Positions 15,735-24,275 of a DNA stretch of 64,000 nucleotides are shown piece after piece. The stretch comes from Australimonas brisbanensis (lineage in GTDB: Bacteria > Chloroflexota > Dehalococcoidia > Lucifugimonadales > Australimonadaceae), in assembly GCA_038147155.1 (NCBI GenBank), contig JAYQTA010000007.1, positions 68,950-132,949 of the forward strand. Direction: 5' to 3'. Numbering within the stretch: the stretch's first letter is position 1; each line of letters opens with the position of its first letter. A program made the position numbers and the translations under genes. Under the pieces are notes generated by a model. It had not been told where the DNA came from. It worked only from the letters and a program-made list of their open reading frames with translations, and searched no databases.

Positions 15735-15915
15735 GCAGACAAGCCGGGAAGTATCCGTGCTGGCCACGCGCCTGCTGCTCTGTGCGAGCGCAGCGACCGG
15801 GGCCGCAGGCCCCACATTAAGCGCCCGGCAGGGCGCGTAGACGGGGGTTCGGCGCGAAGCGCCCAGGGTGTGCCCCCCTTAGCCGAGCGCCCGAAGGGCG
15901 CGGAGCCCGCGGGAC
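15735..15915 (-). repeat. Dispersed modular intergenic repeat, copy 3 (mainly inverted B and A)
   Basis: Contains GGGGCCGCAGGCCCC (module B reversed), AGCGCCCGGCAGGGCGCGTA followed by GACGGGG (module A reversed), and a partial C element GACAAGCCGGG. No gene is visible between parA and ppcA. Confidence 0.65.
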
Positions 15916-15934
15916 CACCCTCGCGCGAGTCCGG

Positions 15935-15940
15935 TATCAT
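15935..15940 (+). promoter_or_regulatory. -10 element of ppcA
   Basis: TATCAT, 50 nt upstream of the ppcA ATG; no clear -35. Confidence 0.4.
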
Positions 15941-15990
15941 GGCACGCGTCGAAATACCCCGCGCTACGCGCGCGCAGAGAGCAGGAACCG

Positions 15991-17469
15991 ATGGCCTTCA
16001 TCCCGCCCAAGTGCATGAGCACCCAGCACCCCGACAACGCCACCGCGCCGTCGTACGCCATCGACGGGGTCATCAAGGGCGAGGGAGAGATCGTGGAGGC
16101 GTCGGACATCTTCGCCCTGGGCGCCGATGAACAGATGTGGGACTCGGAGGGCAAGGACGCCGACAACCGCGTCGTCCAGAAGCTGCTCGCCAACTACCCG
16201 GAGCAGTTCAAGAAGACCCGGCTGGGGCGTGATGCCGTCATCACCCTGCGCGTGCCCAACCCGTCCATCGAGCTGGAGATGCGCAAGTCGCTGGTGGAAG
16301 CCCTCCAGGGCATCCCCGCCGCCTACGACATGGCGCGCGGGTTCTACGGCGGCGAGGCGGGCGACCTGGACGCCCCCATTCAGGAGGTCATCCTCCCGAT
16401 GACCACCAACGCGCCTGAACTCACCTTCATCGCCACCTACTACGAGCGGTTCATCGTGGGCCAGGAGGACCAGGAACTCATGGGCGGGCGCACCGTCCAG
16501 GACTGGATCGGCGAGTTCCACCCCAAGACCCTGCGCGTCATCCCCCTGGTGGAGGACCTGGAGCACATGCTCACGGCCGACGCCATCGTGGGCGAGTACC
16601 TCCAGGGCCGGGGCGCCACCTTCCAGCGCGTGTTCCTGGCCCGCTCAGACCCCGCCCTCAACTACGGCTCCACCGCCGCCGACCTCATGGTCAAGGTCGC
16701 CCTCCAGCGCCTGCACCGGCTGGAGCAGACCCTGGGCATCCCCATCTACCCCATCATCGGCGCGGGGAGCGTCCCCTTCCGGGGGCACCTGAGCCCGGTG
16801 AACCTGGAGCGCGCGTTCCGGGAGTACCCGTCCATCCACACCTACACCATCCAGTCGGCCTTCAAGTTCGACCACCCGGTGGAGACGGTGCGCGAGGCCA
16901 TCGGCAAGATCCGCGAGCACGAGCGCACCGAGCCCCGGCCCATCGACGAGAAGCGCGCCCGCCAGGTCATCGACAAGCTGGCCGCCGCCTACCAGCACCA
17001 GGTGAAGACCCTGGCCCCGTTCATCAACGCCGTCTCCGCCAAGGTGCCGCGCCGGCGCGACCGCAAGCTGCACGTGGGCCTCTTCGGCTACGGACGCTCC
17101 CTGGAGGGCAACTCCGACGTCACCCTCCCGCGCGCCATCGCCTTCGCCGCTGCCGCCTACTCCATGGGCGTCCCGCCCGAACTGCTGGGCATCGCCGCCC
17201 TCTCCAAGGAGGACCTGGCGTGGGTGCGGGAGGTCTACCCCTCGCTGGACGAGGACATGGCCGCCGCGCTGCGCTTCGCCAACGAGAAGCAGGTGCACGA
17301 CCTGCTGGGTGAGTCGTACGTGAAGCAGCTGGGGCGCTTCGGCTGGGAGATAGACCGCGTCCACGAGGGGCTCACTAGCGCCATCTGGGCGGGCATGGCA
17401 GAGAACTCCACCGTCAACGTGCGCTCCTTCATCGAGGACGCGGCGGGGATCAGGAAGTTCCTGGGGTAG
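15991..17469 (+). CDS. ppcA: Archaeal-type phosphoenolpyruvate carboxylase
   Basis: 492 residues, about half the length of ordinary bacterial PEPC and right for the archaeal type. Signature blocks include MSTQHPDNA near the start, ILPMTTNAPE, FLARSDPALNYG and SVPFRGHLSP, ending TVNVRSFIEDAAGIRKFLG. The enzyme adds bicarbonate to PEP to form oxaloacetate, refilling the TCA cycle. Start ATG 15991 has GAGCAGGAACC upstream. It is monocistronic between a repeat and a terminator. The family is mainly archaeal with scattered bacterial carriers, so ancient transfer is likely. Confidence 0.95.
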   Translation: MAFIPPKCMSTQHPDNATAPSYAIDGVIKGEGEIVEASDIFALGADEQMWDSEGKDADNRVVQKLLANYPEQFKKTRLGRDAVITLRVPNPSIELEMRKSLVEALQGIPAAYDMARGFYGGEAGDLDAPIQEVILPMTTNAPELTFIATYYERFIVGQEDQELMGGRTVQDWIGEFHPKTLRVIPLVEDLEHMLTADAIVGEYLQGRGATFQRVFLARSDPALNYGSTAADLMVKVALQRLHRLEQTLGIPIYPIIGAGSVPFRGHLSPVNLERAFREYPSIHTYTIQSAFKFDHPVETVREAIGKIREHERTEPRPIDEKRARQVIDKLAAAYQHQVKTLAPFINAVSAKVPRRRDRKLHVGLFGYGRSLEGNSDVTLPRAIAFAAAAYSMGVPPELLGIAALSKEDLAWVREVYPSLDEDMAAALRFANEKQVHDLLGESYVKQLGRFGWEIDRVHEGLTSAIWAGMAENSTVNVRSFIEDAAGIRKFLG

Positions 17470-17582
17470 GGCAACAAGTTCAATACTCGGCCATTTCCGG
17501 CGAGGGGAAGGAAATAGAGGACCGAAGCAGCCAGCTCGCGAAGATTTGTAAAGCTATTTGGTCTGGCCGCGCCTAGGTTCAA

Positions 17583-17621
17583 CGAGAGAGGCCCCGGTTC
17601 TCACCGAGGCCTCTCTCGTTT
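17583..17621 (+). terminator. Bidirectional terminator between ppcA and the thiolase gene
   Basis: An 11-bp perfect stem (17583-17593 with 17608-17618, CGAGAGAGGCC/GGCCTCTCTCG), followed by TTT on the plus strand. It lies between convergent genes. Confidence 0.75.
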
Positions 17622-17648
17622 CCGCCGCTATCGCCCGTGCGCGTTCAG

Positions 17649-18845
17649 CTAGTTCACCCGCTCGAAGAGCGTGGACACGCCCTGGCCGCCGCCGACGCAC
17701 AGGGTGGCGAGGCCGAACTGCCCGCCGGTGCGCTCCAGCTCCTCCATGAGCTTGACCACCATGATGGCGCCGGTGGCCCCCACGGGGTGCCCCAGGGAGA
17801 TGCCGGAGCCGTTGGGGTTGGTCTTGTCCATGTCCAGGTCGAGTTCGCGGATCACGTAGAGCGCCTGGGAGGCGAACGCCTCGTTCAGCTCGATGACGTC
17901 CACGTCCTTGAGCCCCACGCTGGTCTTGGCCAGCAGCTTGCGGGTGGAGGGCACGGGCCCGGTGCCCATGATGGCCGGGTCCACGCCCGACACGCCGCGC
18001 GCCACCCACTTCACGCGGGGCCTCAGGCCCAGCGCCTCGGCGCGCTCGCGCGACATGACCACCACGGCGGCGGCCGCGTCGTTGATGCCCGCCGAGTTGC
18101 CCGCGGTGACGCTGCCGCCCTCCTTGAACACGGGGCGCAGCTTGCCCAGCCCCTCCCGGGTGGTGTCGGGGCGGGGGTGCTCGTCGGCGGTGACGCTGAC
18201 GGCCTCGCCCCGGCGCTGCGGCACGCTGACGGGGACGATCTGCCCGTCGAAGCGGTGCCCGGCCTGGGCGGCGACGGCGCGCTGGTGGCTCATGACGGCC
18301 AGTTCGTCCTGGGCCTGGCGGCTCACCTCGAACCGCTCGGCCACGTTCTCGGCGGTGACGCCCATGTGGTAGTCGTAGATGGGGCAGGAGAGGCCCATGG
18401 TGAGGCTGTCCACCAGCCGCACGTCGCCCATGCGGGGGCCGTCGAACCGGCCGGTGGGCAGCAGGTAGGGGGAGGCGCTCATGTTCTCGGCCCCGCCCGC
18501 AACCACCACCTCGGACTCGCCCGTCAGCACCGACTGCACGGCCAGGTTGATGGCCTCCAGGCCCGATGAGCACGCGCGGTTGACGGTGATGGCGGGGACG
18601 TGGTCGGGAAGGCCCGCCTTGAGCATGGCGCGCCGGGCGGTGTAGCCCGACTCTGCGGCCTGGAGCACGTTGCCCATGATGACCTCGTCCACGCTGGCCG
18701 GGTCTATCCCCGCGCGCTCCACGGCGGCCCGGATGGCGACGGCCCCCAGGTCACTGGCGCGCAGGTCCTTGAAGGCGCCGCCGAAGCGCCCGATGGGCGT
18801 GCGCGCGCCGCTCACGATGACCACTTCCTTGCCGTTGCCGCTCAT
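17649..18845 (-). CDS. Thiolase (acetyl-CoA C-acetyltransferase)
   Basis: 398 residues from ATG 18845, which has GAAGGAGGCC before it; the frame stays open upstream without a better start. The nucleophile is Cys92 in NRACSSGLEAIN, the second catalytic pair is His353 in GHPVGATGA and Cys383 in CVGGGQG. It condenses or cleaves acyl-CoA thioesters, either for beta-oxidation or acetoacetyl-CoA formation. The nearby SDR genes are possible partners for the 3-hydroxyacyl step, though they are not in the same operon. Confidence 0.92.
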   Translation of the reverse strand: MSGNGKEVVIVSGARTPIGRFGGAFKDLRASDLGAVAIRAAVERAGIDPASVDEVIMGNVLQAAESGYTARRAMLKAGLPDHVPAITVNRACSSGLEAINLAVQSVLTGESEVVVAGGAENMSASPYLLPTGRFDGPRMGDVRLVDSLTMGLSCPIYDYHMGVTAENVAERFEVSRQAQDELAVMSHQRAVAAQAGHRFDGQIVPVSVPQRRGEAVSVTADEHPRPDTTREGLGKLRPVFKEGGSVTAGNSAGINDAAAAVVVMSRERAEALGLRPRVKWVARGVSGVDPAIMGTGPVPSTRKLLAKTSVGLKDVDVIELNEAFASQALYVIRELDLDMDKTNPNGSGISLGHPVGATGAIMVVKLMEELERTGGQFGLATLCVGGGQGVSTLFERVN

Positions 18846-18959
18846 GAGGCCTCCTTCGCTCTGCCTGTCCGTCTGGGTCCGTAGGGCCGCCCGCGCCTGC
18901 GCGCGAGGAACTTCGGCATTGTCCGGGCGTGCGTGCGCGAGTGTCAAACGGGCTGGGGG

Positions 18960-19649
18960 CTAACGGGTGATGGCGGCGAGCAGGTCGGCGGGGCTCGCAG
19001 CCACCAGATGGGGCTCGCACCCGGCGGCCTGCGCATCGCGCGTCTGGGCATCGAGCCCCCAGGCGGCCAGGGCTGTCCAGCACCCGGCGGCCGCGCCCGC
19101 CAACACGTCGGTGGCGGCATCGCCCACCATCAGCGCCTCCTGCGGGGCCACGCCCAGGTGGGCGAGCATGCGCTCCACGCCCTCCGGGTGGGGCTTGGCG
19201 TGGGTGACGTCCTCCGCGCCCACGGTGTCGGCGAAGTAGTGGGCGATGCCCAGTTCCTCGTACTCCACCACGGCGCCGGAGCGCACGCCCTCCACCTGGA
19301 TCTCCCGCGCCTTGGAGGTGATGACGGCCATGGGCAGCCCCGCCGCCGCGATGCCCGCCAGCAGCGCGTCCACGCCGGGGAAGAGGCGGATGAACCCCGG
19401 CCCGCGGTGCCAGTAGTGCCGCCGGTAGATGCGGGTGAGGCCGAGGGCCTTCCCGCGCCCGCCGTCGAACCCGTCCAGCGCGGTCTGCAGGGGCATGCCG
19501 CGCGCCTGTTTGGTGAACTCATCGGGGCCGATGTGGGTGATGCCCACCTCCTCGAAGGTGCGGCGCATCGCCTCCTCCCGCGCCGGGAGGGTGTCGGCCA
19601 GGGTGTCGTCGTAGTCGAACAGGACGGCCCGCAGGGTGGGGAGGGTCAT
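18960..19649 (-). CDS. HAD superfamily hydrolase
   Basis: 229 residues. Motif I is FDYDDTLADT with Asp12 and Asp14, motif II is the Thr/Ser in AVITSKAREI, and the late motif is MVGDAATDVLAGAAAG. A helical cap lies between residues 20 and 90. This is the phosphoglycolate/beta-phosphoglucomutase-like subclass; the substrate is not predictable. The ATG overlaps the stop of the upstream gene as ATGA, so the two are coupled. Confidence 0.85.
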   Translation of the reverse strand: MTLPTLRAVLFDYDDTLADTLPAREEAMRRTFEEVGITHIGPDEFTKQARGMPLQTALDGFDGGRGKALGLTRIYRRHYWHRGPGFIRLFPGVDALLAGIAAAGLPMAVITSKAREIQVEGVRSGAVVEYEELGIAHYFADTVGAEDVTHAKPHPEGVERMLAHLGVAPQEALMVGDAATDVLAGAAAGCWTALAAWGLDAQTRDAQAAGCEPHLVAASPADLLAAITR

Positions 19650-20191
19650 AAGACGCGCTGCGCTATGACGGCGGCCAGTTCTGCGGCGCGCTGGGAGCCC
19701 AGGAACCGGCGGCGTCCGCCTGCCAGGTCCAGCAGCACGCCCTCGCGCCCCATCACCAGGTAGGCCATGCCGCGCCGGCGCAGCCCCAGGCGGATGCCCC
19801 ACCCGCCGTAGTCCAGCACGGGGTTCACCCGCTGGGCCTGCACGGCCTGTATCTCCTCGAACCCGTACCGGTGCGCCTCGCGCACGAAGGGCAGGTAGCG
19901 CAGGTACACGCCGTCCTCGCGCACCTCCACCTCCATGCGGATGGCCCAGATGAGCCCGGCCAGCGCCACGCCGAAGGGGATGCCCACCGCCGCCATGGCG
20001 ATGAGCCCGCCATCTGAGGCGGGGTTGTTGCCGAAGGGCTTATCCAACACCAGCTGCACCCACAGCGCCACGCCGAACACGCCGCTGATGACCAGCACGA
20101 CGAACGCCATGGCCAGCGTCCACCAGGGGCCACGGGCGCGCTGCACCTCACGGAAGAGGGGCGCGCCGGTGGATGCGGGGGCGGTTGTCAC
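19646..20191 (-). CDS. Two-helix membrane protein with PH-like domain (DUF6141-like)
   Basis: 181 residues: two transmembrane helices (about residues 25-48 and 65-85), then a soluble beta-rich part with EVREDGVYLRYLPF, DYGGWGIRLG and AYLVMGREGVLLDL. The last block resembles bacterial PH-like membrane proteins in which Tyr-Gly-Gly-Trp-Gly-Ile-Arg is typical. No function is known. It is translationally coupled to the HAD gene downstream. Confidence 0.65.
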   Translation of the reverse strand: MTTAPASTGAPLFREVQRARGPWWTLAMAFVVLVISGVFGVALWVQLVLDKPFGNNPASDGGLIAMAAVGIPFGVALAGLIWAIRMEVEVREDGVYLRYLPFVREAHRYGFEEIQAVQAQRVNPVLDYGGWGIRLGLRRRGMAYLVMGREGVLLDLAGGRRRFLGSQRAAELAAVIAQRVL

Positions 20192-20254
20192 AGGGATGCT
20201 CCTTGCCTCCCACTGTGCCGCAAGCGGAGCGCGCGCGCAACGCCACCGCCTGGC

Positions 20255-21199
20255 TCAGAGCGAGGCCAGCAGGTTGAGGGTGCGCTCACGGCTGGCGGCG
20301 GGGTTCGCACCCGCCGGCATCACCGTGCAGATCACCTCCGCCACGCCCCCCTCGAACAGCTCACGGATGCGCCCGGCCACCGTCTCCTCGTCGCCCGATG
20401 CCACCGTGGCATCGGTCATGCCCTGGCTCCACGTCTGCGTCTGCCCCGCCTCCGGGAAGCCGGAGGCGGCGAACATGGCCTGGTAGAAGGGCAGGCGCGG
20501 GTAGGCGGCCAGCTGCTCGCGCGCGGCCTCCAGCACCTGGGAGGCGTCGTCGTGGACGCACACGGGCAGGTGGGCGACGAGCGGCGGTGCGGCCCGCCCG
20601 GCGCTGGCCGCCCCCCGCTGCACGGCGGGCAGGGCGCTCTCCAGCAGGAAGTTGCCGGGCGTCACCCAGGAGATGGCCCCGTCCGCCGCCTCCCCGCACA
20701 CCTCGTAGGAGCGCTCGCGCAGCGCCGCCGCCATGATAGGCACGGGGGCGGGCCCCGCCTCTAGGCGCGAGCGCGAGCGGATGAACTCGCCGGTGAAGTC
20801 CACCGCCCCCTCGGTGAGCAGGGTGCGGGCGATGGTCAGGTACTCGCGCAGGTGGGTGAGGGGCTTGCGGAACTCGGCCCCGTAGATGGACTGCATGCCG
20901 CTCCCGTGGGAGGGCCCCACCCCCACCCGCAGGCGGCCGGGGGCCAGCTGGTGGATGGAGAGGGCCTGTTGCACCAGCGCCACGGGGTGACGCGGCCAGG
21001 TGGGGGTGATGGAGGAGCCCAGGAGGATGCGCTCCGTGGTCACGGCGGCGGCGGCCAGGGTGGTGAGCCCATCGGGCCGGGGGCTGCCGGTGGTGAGCCA
21101 CGCCGCGGCGATGCCCCGGCGCTCATAGTCCTGGATCAGCGCCACGCTCTCGCGGGCGGTGGGTGCGTTGGCGACCACGCCGATGATGCCCTGGGCCAT
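20255..21199 (-). CDS. LLM-class (F420-dependent) oxidoreductase
   Basis: 314 residues from ATG 21199, with AGGAGCGTGG before it. The luciferase-like TIM barrel is recognisable from AWLTTGSPRPDGLTTLAAAA, GSSITPTWPRHP, LAPGRLRVGVGPSHG and PVPIMAAALRERSYEVCGEA. The sequence matches the actinobacterial/chloroflexal F420-type LLM group more than FMN luciferases; the cofactor is inference. The substrate is unknown. It is divergent from the zinc operon. Confidence 0.85.
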   Translation of the reverse strand: MAQGIIGVVANAPTARESVALIQDYERRGIAAAWLTTGSPRPDGLTTLAAAAVTTERILLGSSITPTWPRHPVALVQQALSIHQLAPGRLRVGVGPSHGSGMQSIYGAEFRKPLTHLREYLTIARTLLTEGAVDFTGEFIRSRSRLEAGPAPVPIMAAALRERSYEVCGEAADGAISWVTPGNFLLESALPAVQRGAASAGRAAPPLVAHLPVCVHDDASQVLEAAREQLAAYPRLPFYQAMFAASGFPEAGQTQTWSQGMTDATVASGDEETVAGRIRELFEGGVAEVICTVMPAGANPAASRERTLNLLASL

Positions 21200-21300
21200 G
21201 TCCACGCTCCTGCTGGTTGGTACCTGGGAGTGTACCCGTTCCATCCCCTCGAGCGAGCGCCGCAAGCGGGGAACGCCCATCCCGGCTTGGCCCCTTATTG

Positions 21301-21340
21301 AGACTTTGTCTTGACTAACCGGCAGGTGCGTCCCTAGCCT
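21301..21340 (+). promoter_or_regulatory. Promoter and operator-like palindrome of the zinc operon
   Basis: AGAC-TTT-GTCT (21301-21311), inside a longer imperfect palindrome, overlaps a -35 TTGACT (21311-21316). A -10 TAGCCT follows at 21335-21340. The ATG at 21348 is only 8 nt from the end of the -10, so the transcript should be nearly leaderless. Autoregulation by the Fur-family product is the natural reading. Confidence 0.5.
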
Positions 21341-21347
21341 GGCGGTG

Positions 21348-21782
21348 ATGAGCACCCACGCCCACCCCGCAACGCTGGACCTGGCCGCCACGCTGGAGCG
21401 CCTGGGCGCGCGCATGACGGCCCCGCGCCGGCGCCTGGCAGCGCTGATGGAGCGCTGGACCGGAGCGTTCAGCCCCGAGGAACTGACGGCGGCGCTGCCT
21501 GACGTGGGCCGGGCCACGGTGTACCGCACCGTGAAGCTGCTCACCGAGGCGGGCGTGCTGTGCCGCACGGCCCTGCCCGACGGCACGCCGCGCTACTCCG
21601 TGGACCAGCCGCACCACCACCACCACCTGGTGTGCGTGGCGTGCGGGCGTGTGGAGCCCTTCGACGACCCGGCCCTGGAACGCGCGGTGCGCGACGCGGG
21701 GGCGGGCGCTGGCGAGCGGCTGGTGGGGCACCGGGTGGAGCTGTACTACCGGTGCGAGCGGTGCACGAGGGACGCGGGATGA
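21348..21782 (+). CDS. zur: Fur-family metal regulator, probably Zur
   Basis: 144 residues. The winged helix has RMTAPRRRLAALME and the recognition region VGRATVYRTVKLLTEAGV. The metal domain begins with five histidines (PHHHHHLVCVACGRVEPF) and has two CxxC pairs (CVAC and CERC). It controls metal uptake by binding DNA when metal-loaded. Zinc is inferred from the znuACB genes that follow. The stop overlaps the znuA start (ATGA). A GTG one codon upstream is also possible. Confidence 0.85.
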   Translation: MSTHAHPATLDLAATLERLGARMTAPRRRLAALMERWTGAFSPEELTAALPDVGRATVYRTVKLLTEAGVLCRTALPDGTPRYSVDQPHHHHHLVCVACGRVEPFDDPALERAVRDAGAGAGERLVGHRVELYYRCERCTRDAG

Positions 21783-22675
21783 AATGCGCGCTCCTGCCCC
21801 TCCTGGCGCTGGCCCTGGCGGCCTGCGGTAGCCCTGCGGTGTCCGCGCCGGACACCCTGCAGGTCGCAGCGTCCATCTACCCTGCCGCGTACCTGGCCGA
21901 GCGGGTGGGGGGCGATGCCGTCACGGTGAGCCGCCTGATCCCCGACGGGGCCGAGGCGCACGACTTCGAGCCCTCCCCCTCGCACCTGCGCACCCTGACG
22001 GACGCGAACCTGTTGGTGCTCAACGGGCTGGGTCTGGAGCCGTGGGTGGAGCGCGCGCTGGCATCACTGGGCGCGGACGCCCCCGCCAGCGTGACGCTGG
22101 CGGGCGAGTTGGACCACGAGCATGCGGATGATGACCGCGGCCACGACGGCGTGGACCCCCACGCATGGCTCGACCCGCTGGAGGCCATCGCCATGACCGA
22201 GCGCGCCCGCGCTGCGCTGACCAGCGCCGCGCCGGAGCACGCCGCAACCTTCGCCGCCAACGCCGCCGCCCTCACGGCGGACCTGGAGGCGCTGCACGCC
22301 GCGTTCACGGCGGGCCTGGCCGACTGCCGCCTCAGCACGTTCGTCACCTCGCACGCAGCCTACGGGCACCTGGCGGAGCGCTACGGGCTGGAGCAGCGCT
22401 CCGTCGCCGGGCTCAACCCGGAGGCGGAGCCCTCCCCGGCGCACCTGGCGGAGCTGACCGGCATGATACGCGCGCAGGGCATCGGCCTGGTGCTGGTGGA
22501 GCCGCTGCACCAGGGCGGCGCGGCCGACGTGCTGGCGGCGGAGGTGGGCGCATCGGTGCGCACGGTGCACCCGCTGGAGAGTGTGAGCGACGGGGAGCGG
22601 GCGGCGTTCAGGGACTACCTGGGGCTGATGCGCGAGAACCTGGCCGCGCTGCGCGAGGCGCTGGAGTGCGCATGA
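21779..22675 (+). CDS. znuA: Zinc ABC transporter, substrate-binding lipoprotein
   Basis: 298 residues. A lipoprotein signal ends LALAACGSP with the lipid-anchored Cys16. Typical metal-binding cluster A-I features follow: ASIYPAAYLAERVGG, the His-containing AEAHDFEPSPS, a loop rich in His and Asp (HEHADDDRGHDGVDPHAW) and THSAAYGHLAERYGL-type helix in the middle (VTSHAAYGHLAERYG). Captures Zn2+ (or Mn2+) outside the membrane for ZnuCB. Overlaps zur and znuC by 4 nt each. Confidence 0.92.
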   Translation: MKCALLPLLALALAACGSPAVSAPDTLQVAASIYPAAYLAERVGGDAVTVSRLIPDGAEAHDFEPSPSHLRTLTDANLLVLNGLGLEPWVERALASLGADAPASVTLAGELDHEHADDDRGHDGVDPHAWLDPLEAIAMTERARAALTSAAPEHAATFAANAAALTADLEALHAAFTAGLADCRLSTFVTSHAAYGHLAERYGLEQRSVAGLNPEAEPSPAHLAELTGMIRAQGIGLVLVEPLHQGGAADVLAAEVGASVRTVHPLESVSDGERAAFRDYLGLMRENLAALREALECA

Positions 22676-23433
22676 ACGAACCCGTGCTGGAGATGGCGGG
22701 CGTCACCTTCGCCTACGGGGAGCGCCCGGCGGTGGAGGGCGTTTCGCTGCGCATCGAGCGTGGCGAGTTCGCTGCGGTGGTCGGCCCCAACGGCTCCGGC
22801 AAGTCCACCCTCATCAGGCTGGCGCTGGGGCTGCTGCGCCCCCAGGCGGGCAGCGTGCGCCTCCTGGACACGCCCGTGGAGCGCTTCCGGGAGTGGACGC
22901 GGGTGGGGTACGTGCCGCAGCTGTCCTCCGGGGTGACGGGCCGCTTCCCCATCACCGTGGCCGAAGTGGTGGCCCACGGGCGCTACACCGGCTTCGACCC
23001 CCTGGCCATCTTCCGGCGCGCCGGTGGGGGCGAGGTGCGCGAGGCGCTGGAGGCGGTGGGTGCGGGGCACCTGGCGGGCCGGCGCATCGGCGAGCTGTCC
23101 GTGGGCCAGCAGCAGCGCGTGCTGGTGGCGCGTGGACTGGTGCGCTGGCCGGACCTGCTAGTGCTGGACGAGCCCATCGCAGGCCTCGATGTGGGCGGCG
23201 AGGAGCGCATCTACGGGCTGCTGCGCCGGCTGAACCGCGAGCGGGGCATGTCCATCCTCATGGTCACCCACGACATCGGCACGGTGCTGCGGGAGGCGAG
23301 CACCGTCGCCTGCATCAACCGCACGGTCTCCTTCCACGGCGCCCCCCACGACCTCACCCAGGCGGAGCTGGCATCCCTCTACGGGTTCCCCGTGGAGGTG
23401 CTGCTGCACGACGCCCTCCACGAGCACCGCTGA
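22672..23433 (+). CDS. znuC: Zinc ABC transporter, ATP-binding protein
   Basis: 253 residues. Walker A GPNGSGKST at 38-46, Q-loop in GYVPQLSS, signature LSVGQQQR starting at 142, Walker B LVLDEP at 163-168, and the switch His in VTHDIG. It hydrolyses ATP to power zinc import through ZnuB. ATG overlaps the znuA stop and its own TGA overlaps the znuB ATG by one base. Confidence 0.94.
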   Translation: MNEPVLEMAGVTFAYGERPAVEGVSLRIERGEFAAVVGPNGSGKSTLIRLALGLLRPQAGSVRLLDTPVERFREWTRVGYVPQLSSGVTGRFPITVAEVVAHGRYTGFDPLAIFRRAGGGEVREALEAVGAGHLAGRRIGELSVGQQQRVLVARGLVRWPDLLVLDEPIAGLDVGGEERIYGLLRRLNRERGMSILMVTHDIGTVLREASTVACINRTVSFHGAPHDLTQAELASLYGFPVEVLLHDALHEHR

Positions 23434-24251
23434 TGGACAACCTGTTCGCCTACTCATTCATGGTGCGCGCGCTGGTGGGCGCGGGGCTGGTGGGCCTCAC
23501 CGCCCCCGTCCTGGGCCTGTTCCTGGTGCTACGGCGCTTCTCCCTCATCGCCGACACCCTCTCCCACGTGGCGCTGATGGGCGTGGCGATTGGCGTGGCC
23601 ACCGGCGTCCACCCAACGCTGTCCACGTTCGTCGCCGTCACCGCCGGGGCCGTGGTCATCGAGACGCTGCGTGCGCGCGGACGCCTGCCGGGCGACGTGG
23701 TGCTGGCGGTGGTGCTCTACGCCACGCTGGCCGTGGCGGTAACGGTGGTCTCCACGGCGGGCGGGTTCGAGGTGGACCTGCTCGCCTTCCTGTTCGGCAA
23801 CGTCCTGTCCATCACCCTGGCCGAGGTCGCCTGGCTCGGCGCGCTCGCCGTGCTGGTGCTGGTGGCGGTGGGCGCCTTCTTCACGGAACTGGCGCAATCG
23901 GCCTTCGACGAGGACCTGGCCCGCGCCTCCGGCGTGCGCGTGGGGCTGGTGAACCTGGGCCTCGCCGTCCTCACGGGCGCGGCCATCACCCTCTCGGTGC
24001 GGGTGGTGGGCGTGCTGCTGGTGGGCGCGCTCATGGTGGTGCCCGTGCTGGCGGGGGGCCTGCTGGCGCGCTCCCTGCGCGGTGCGCTGGCCGCCGGGAT
24101 GGGCGTGGGCGTACTCGCCGCGCTGGGGGGCATCGCCCTCGCCTTCTACGCCGACCTGCCCGCGGGATCTGCCATCGTCCTGTGCGCCGTGGGTCTGCTG
24201 GCGCTGGCGGCGCTGGCCACCGGCGCGCGCAGGGGCACACACCGGGCCTAG
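23433..24251 (+). CDS. znuB: Zinc ABC transporter, permease
   Basis: 272 residues and about eight transmembrane helices of the ABC-3 family. Conserved blocks include LFLVLRRFSLIADTLSHVAL, which contacts the ATPase, and ITLSVRVVGVLLVGALMVVP. It forms the membrane channel of the zinc importer. Last gene of the four-gene overlapping operon. Confidence 0.93.
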   Translation: MDNLFAYSFMVRALVGAGLVGLTAPVLGLFLVLRRFSLIADTLSHVALMGVAIGVATGVHPTLSTFVAVTAGAVVIETLRARGRLPGDVVLAVVLYATLAVAVTVVSTAGGFEVDLLAFLFGNVLSITLAEVAWLGALAVLVLVAVGAFFTELAQSAFDEDLARASGVRVGLVNLGLAVLTGAAITLSVRVVGVLLVGALMVVPVLAGGLLARSLRGALAAGMGVGVLAALGGIALAFYADLPAGSAIVLCAVGLLALAALATGARRGTHRA

Positions 24252-24259
24252 CCCCGGCG

Positions 24260-24268
24260 TGCTAGCCT
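24260..24268 (+). promoter_or_regulatory. Extended -10 promoter of the MFS gene (leaderless)
   Basis: TGC at 24260-24262 and TAGCCT at 24263-24268. The ATG at 24276 is 8 nt from the end of the -10, so transcription should begin at the start codon. Confidence 0.5.
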
Positions 24269-24275
24269 CCCGCCC

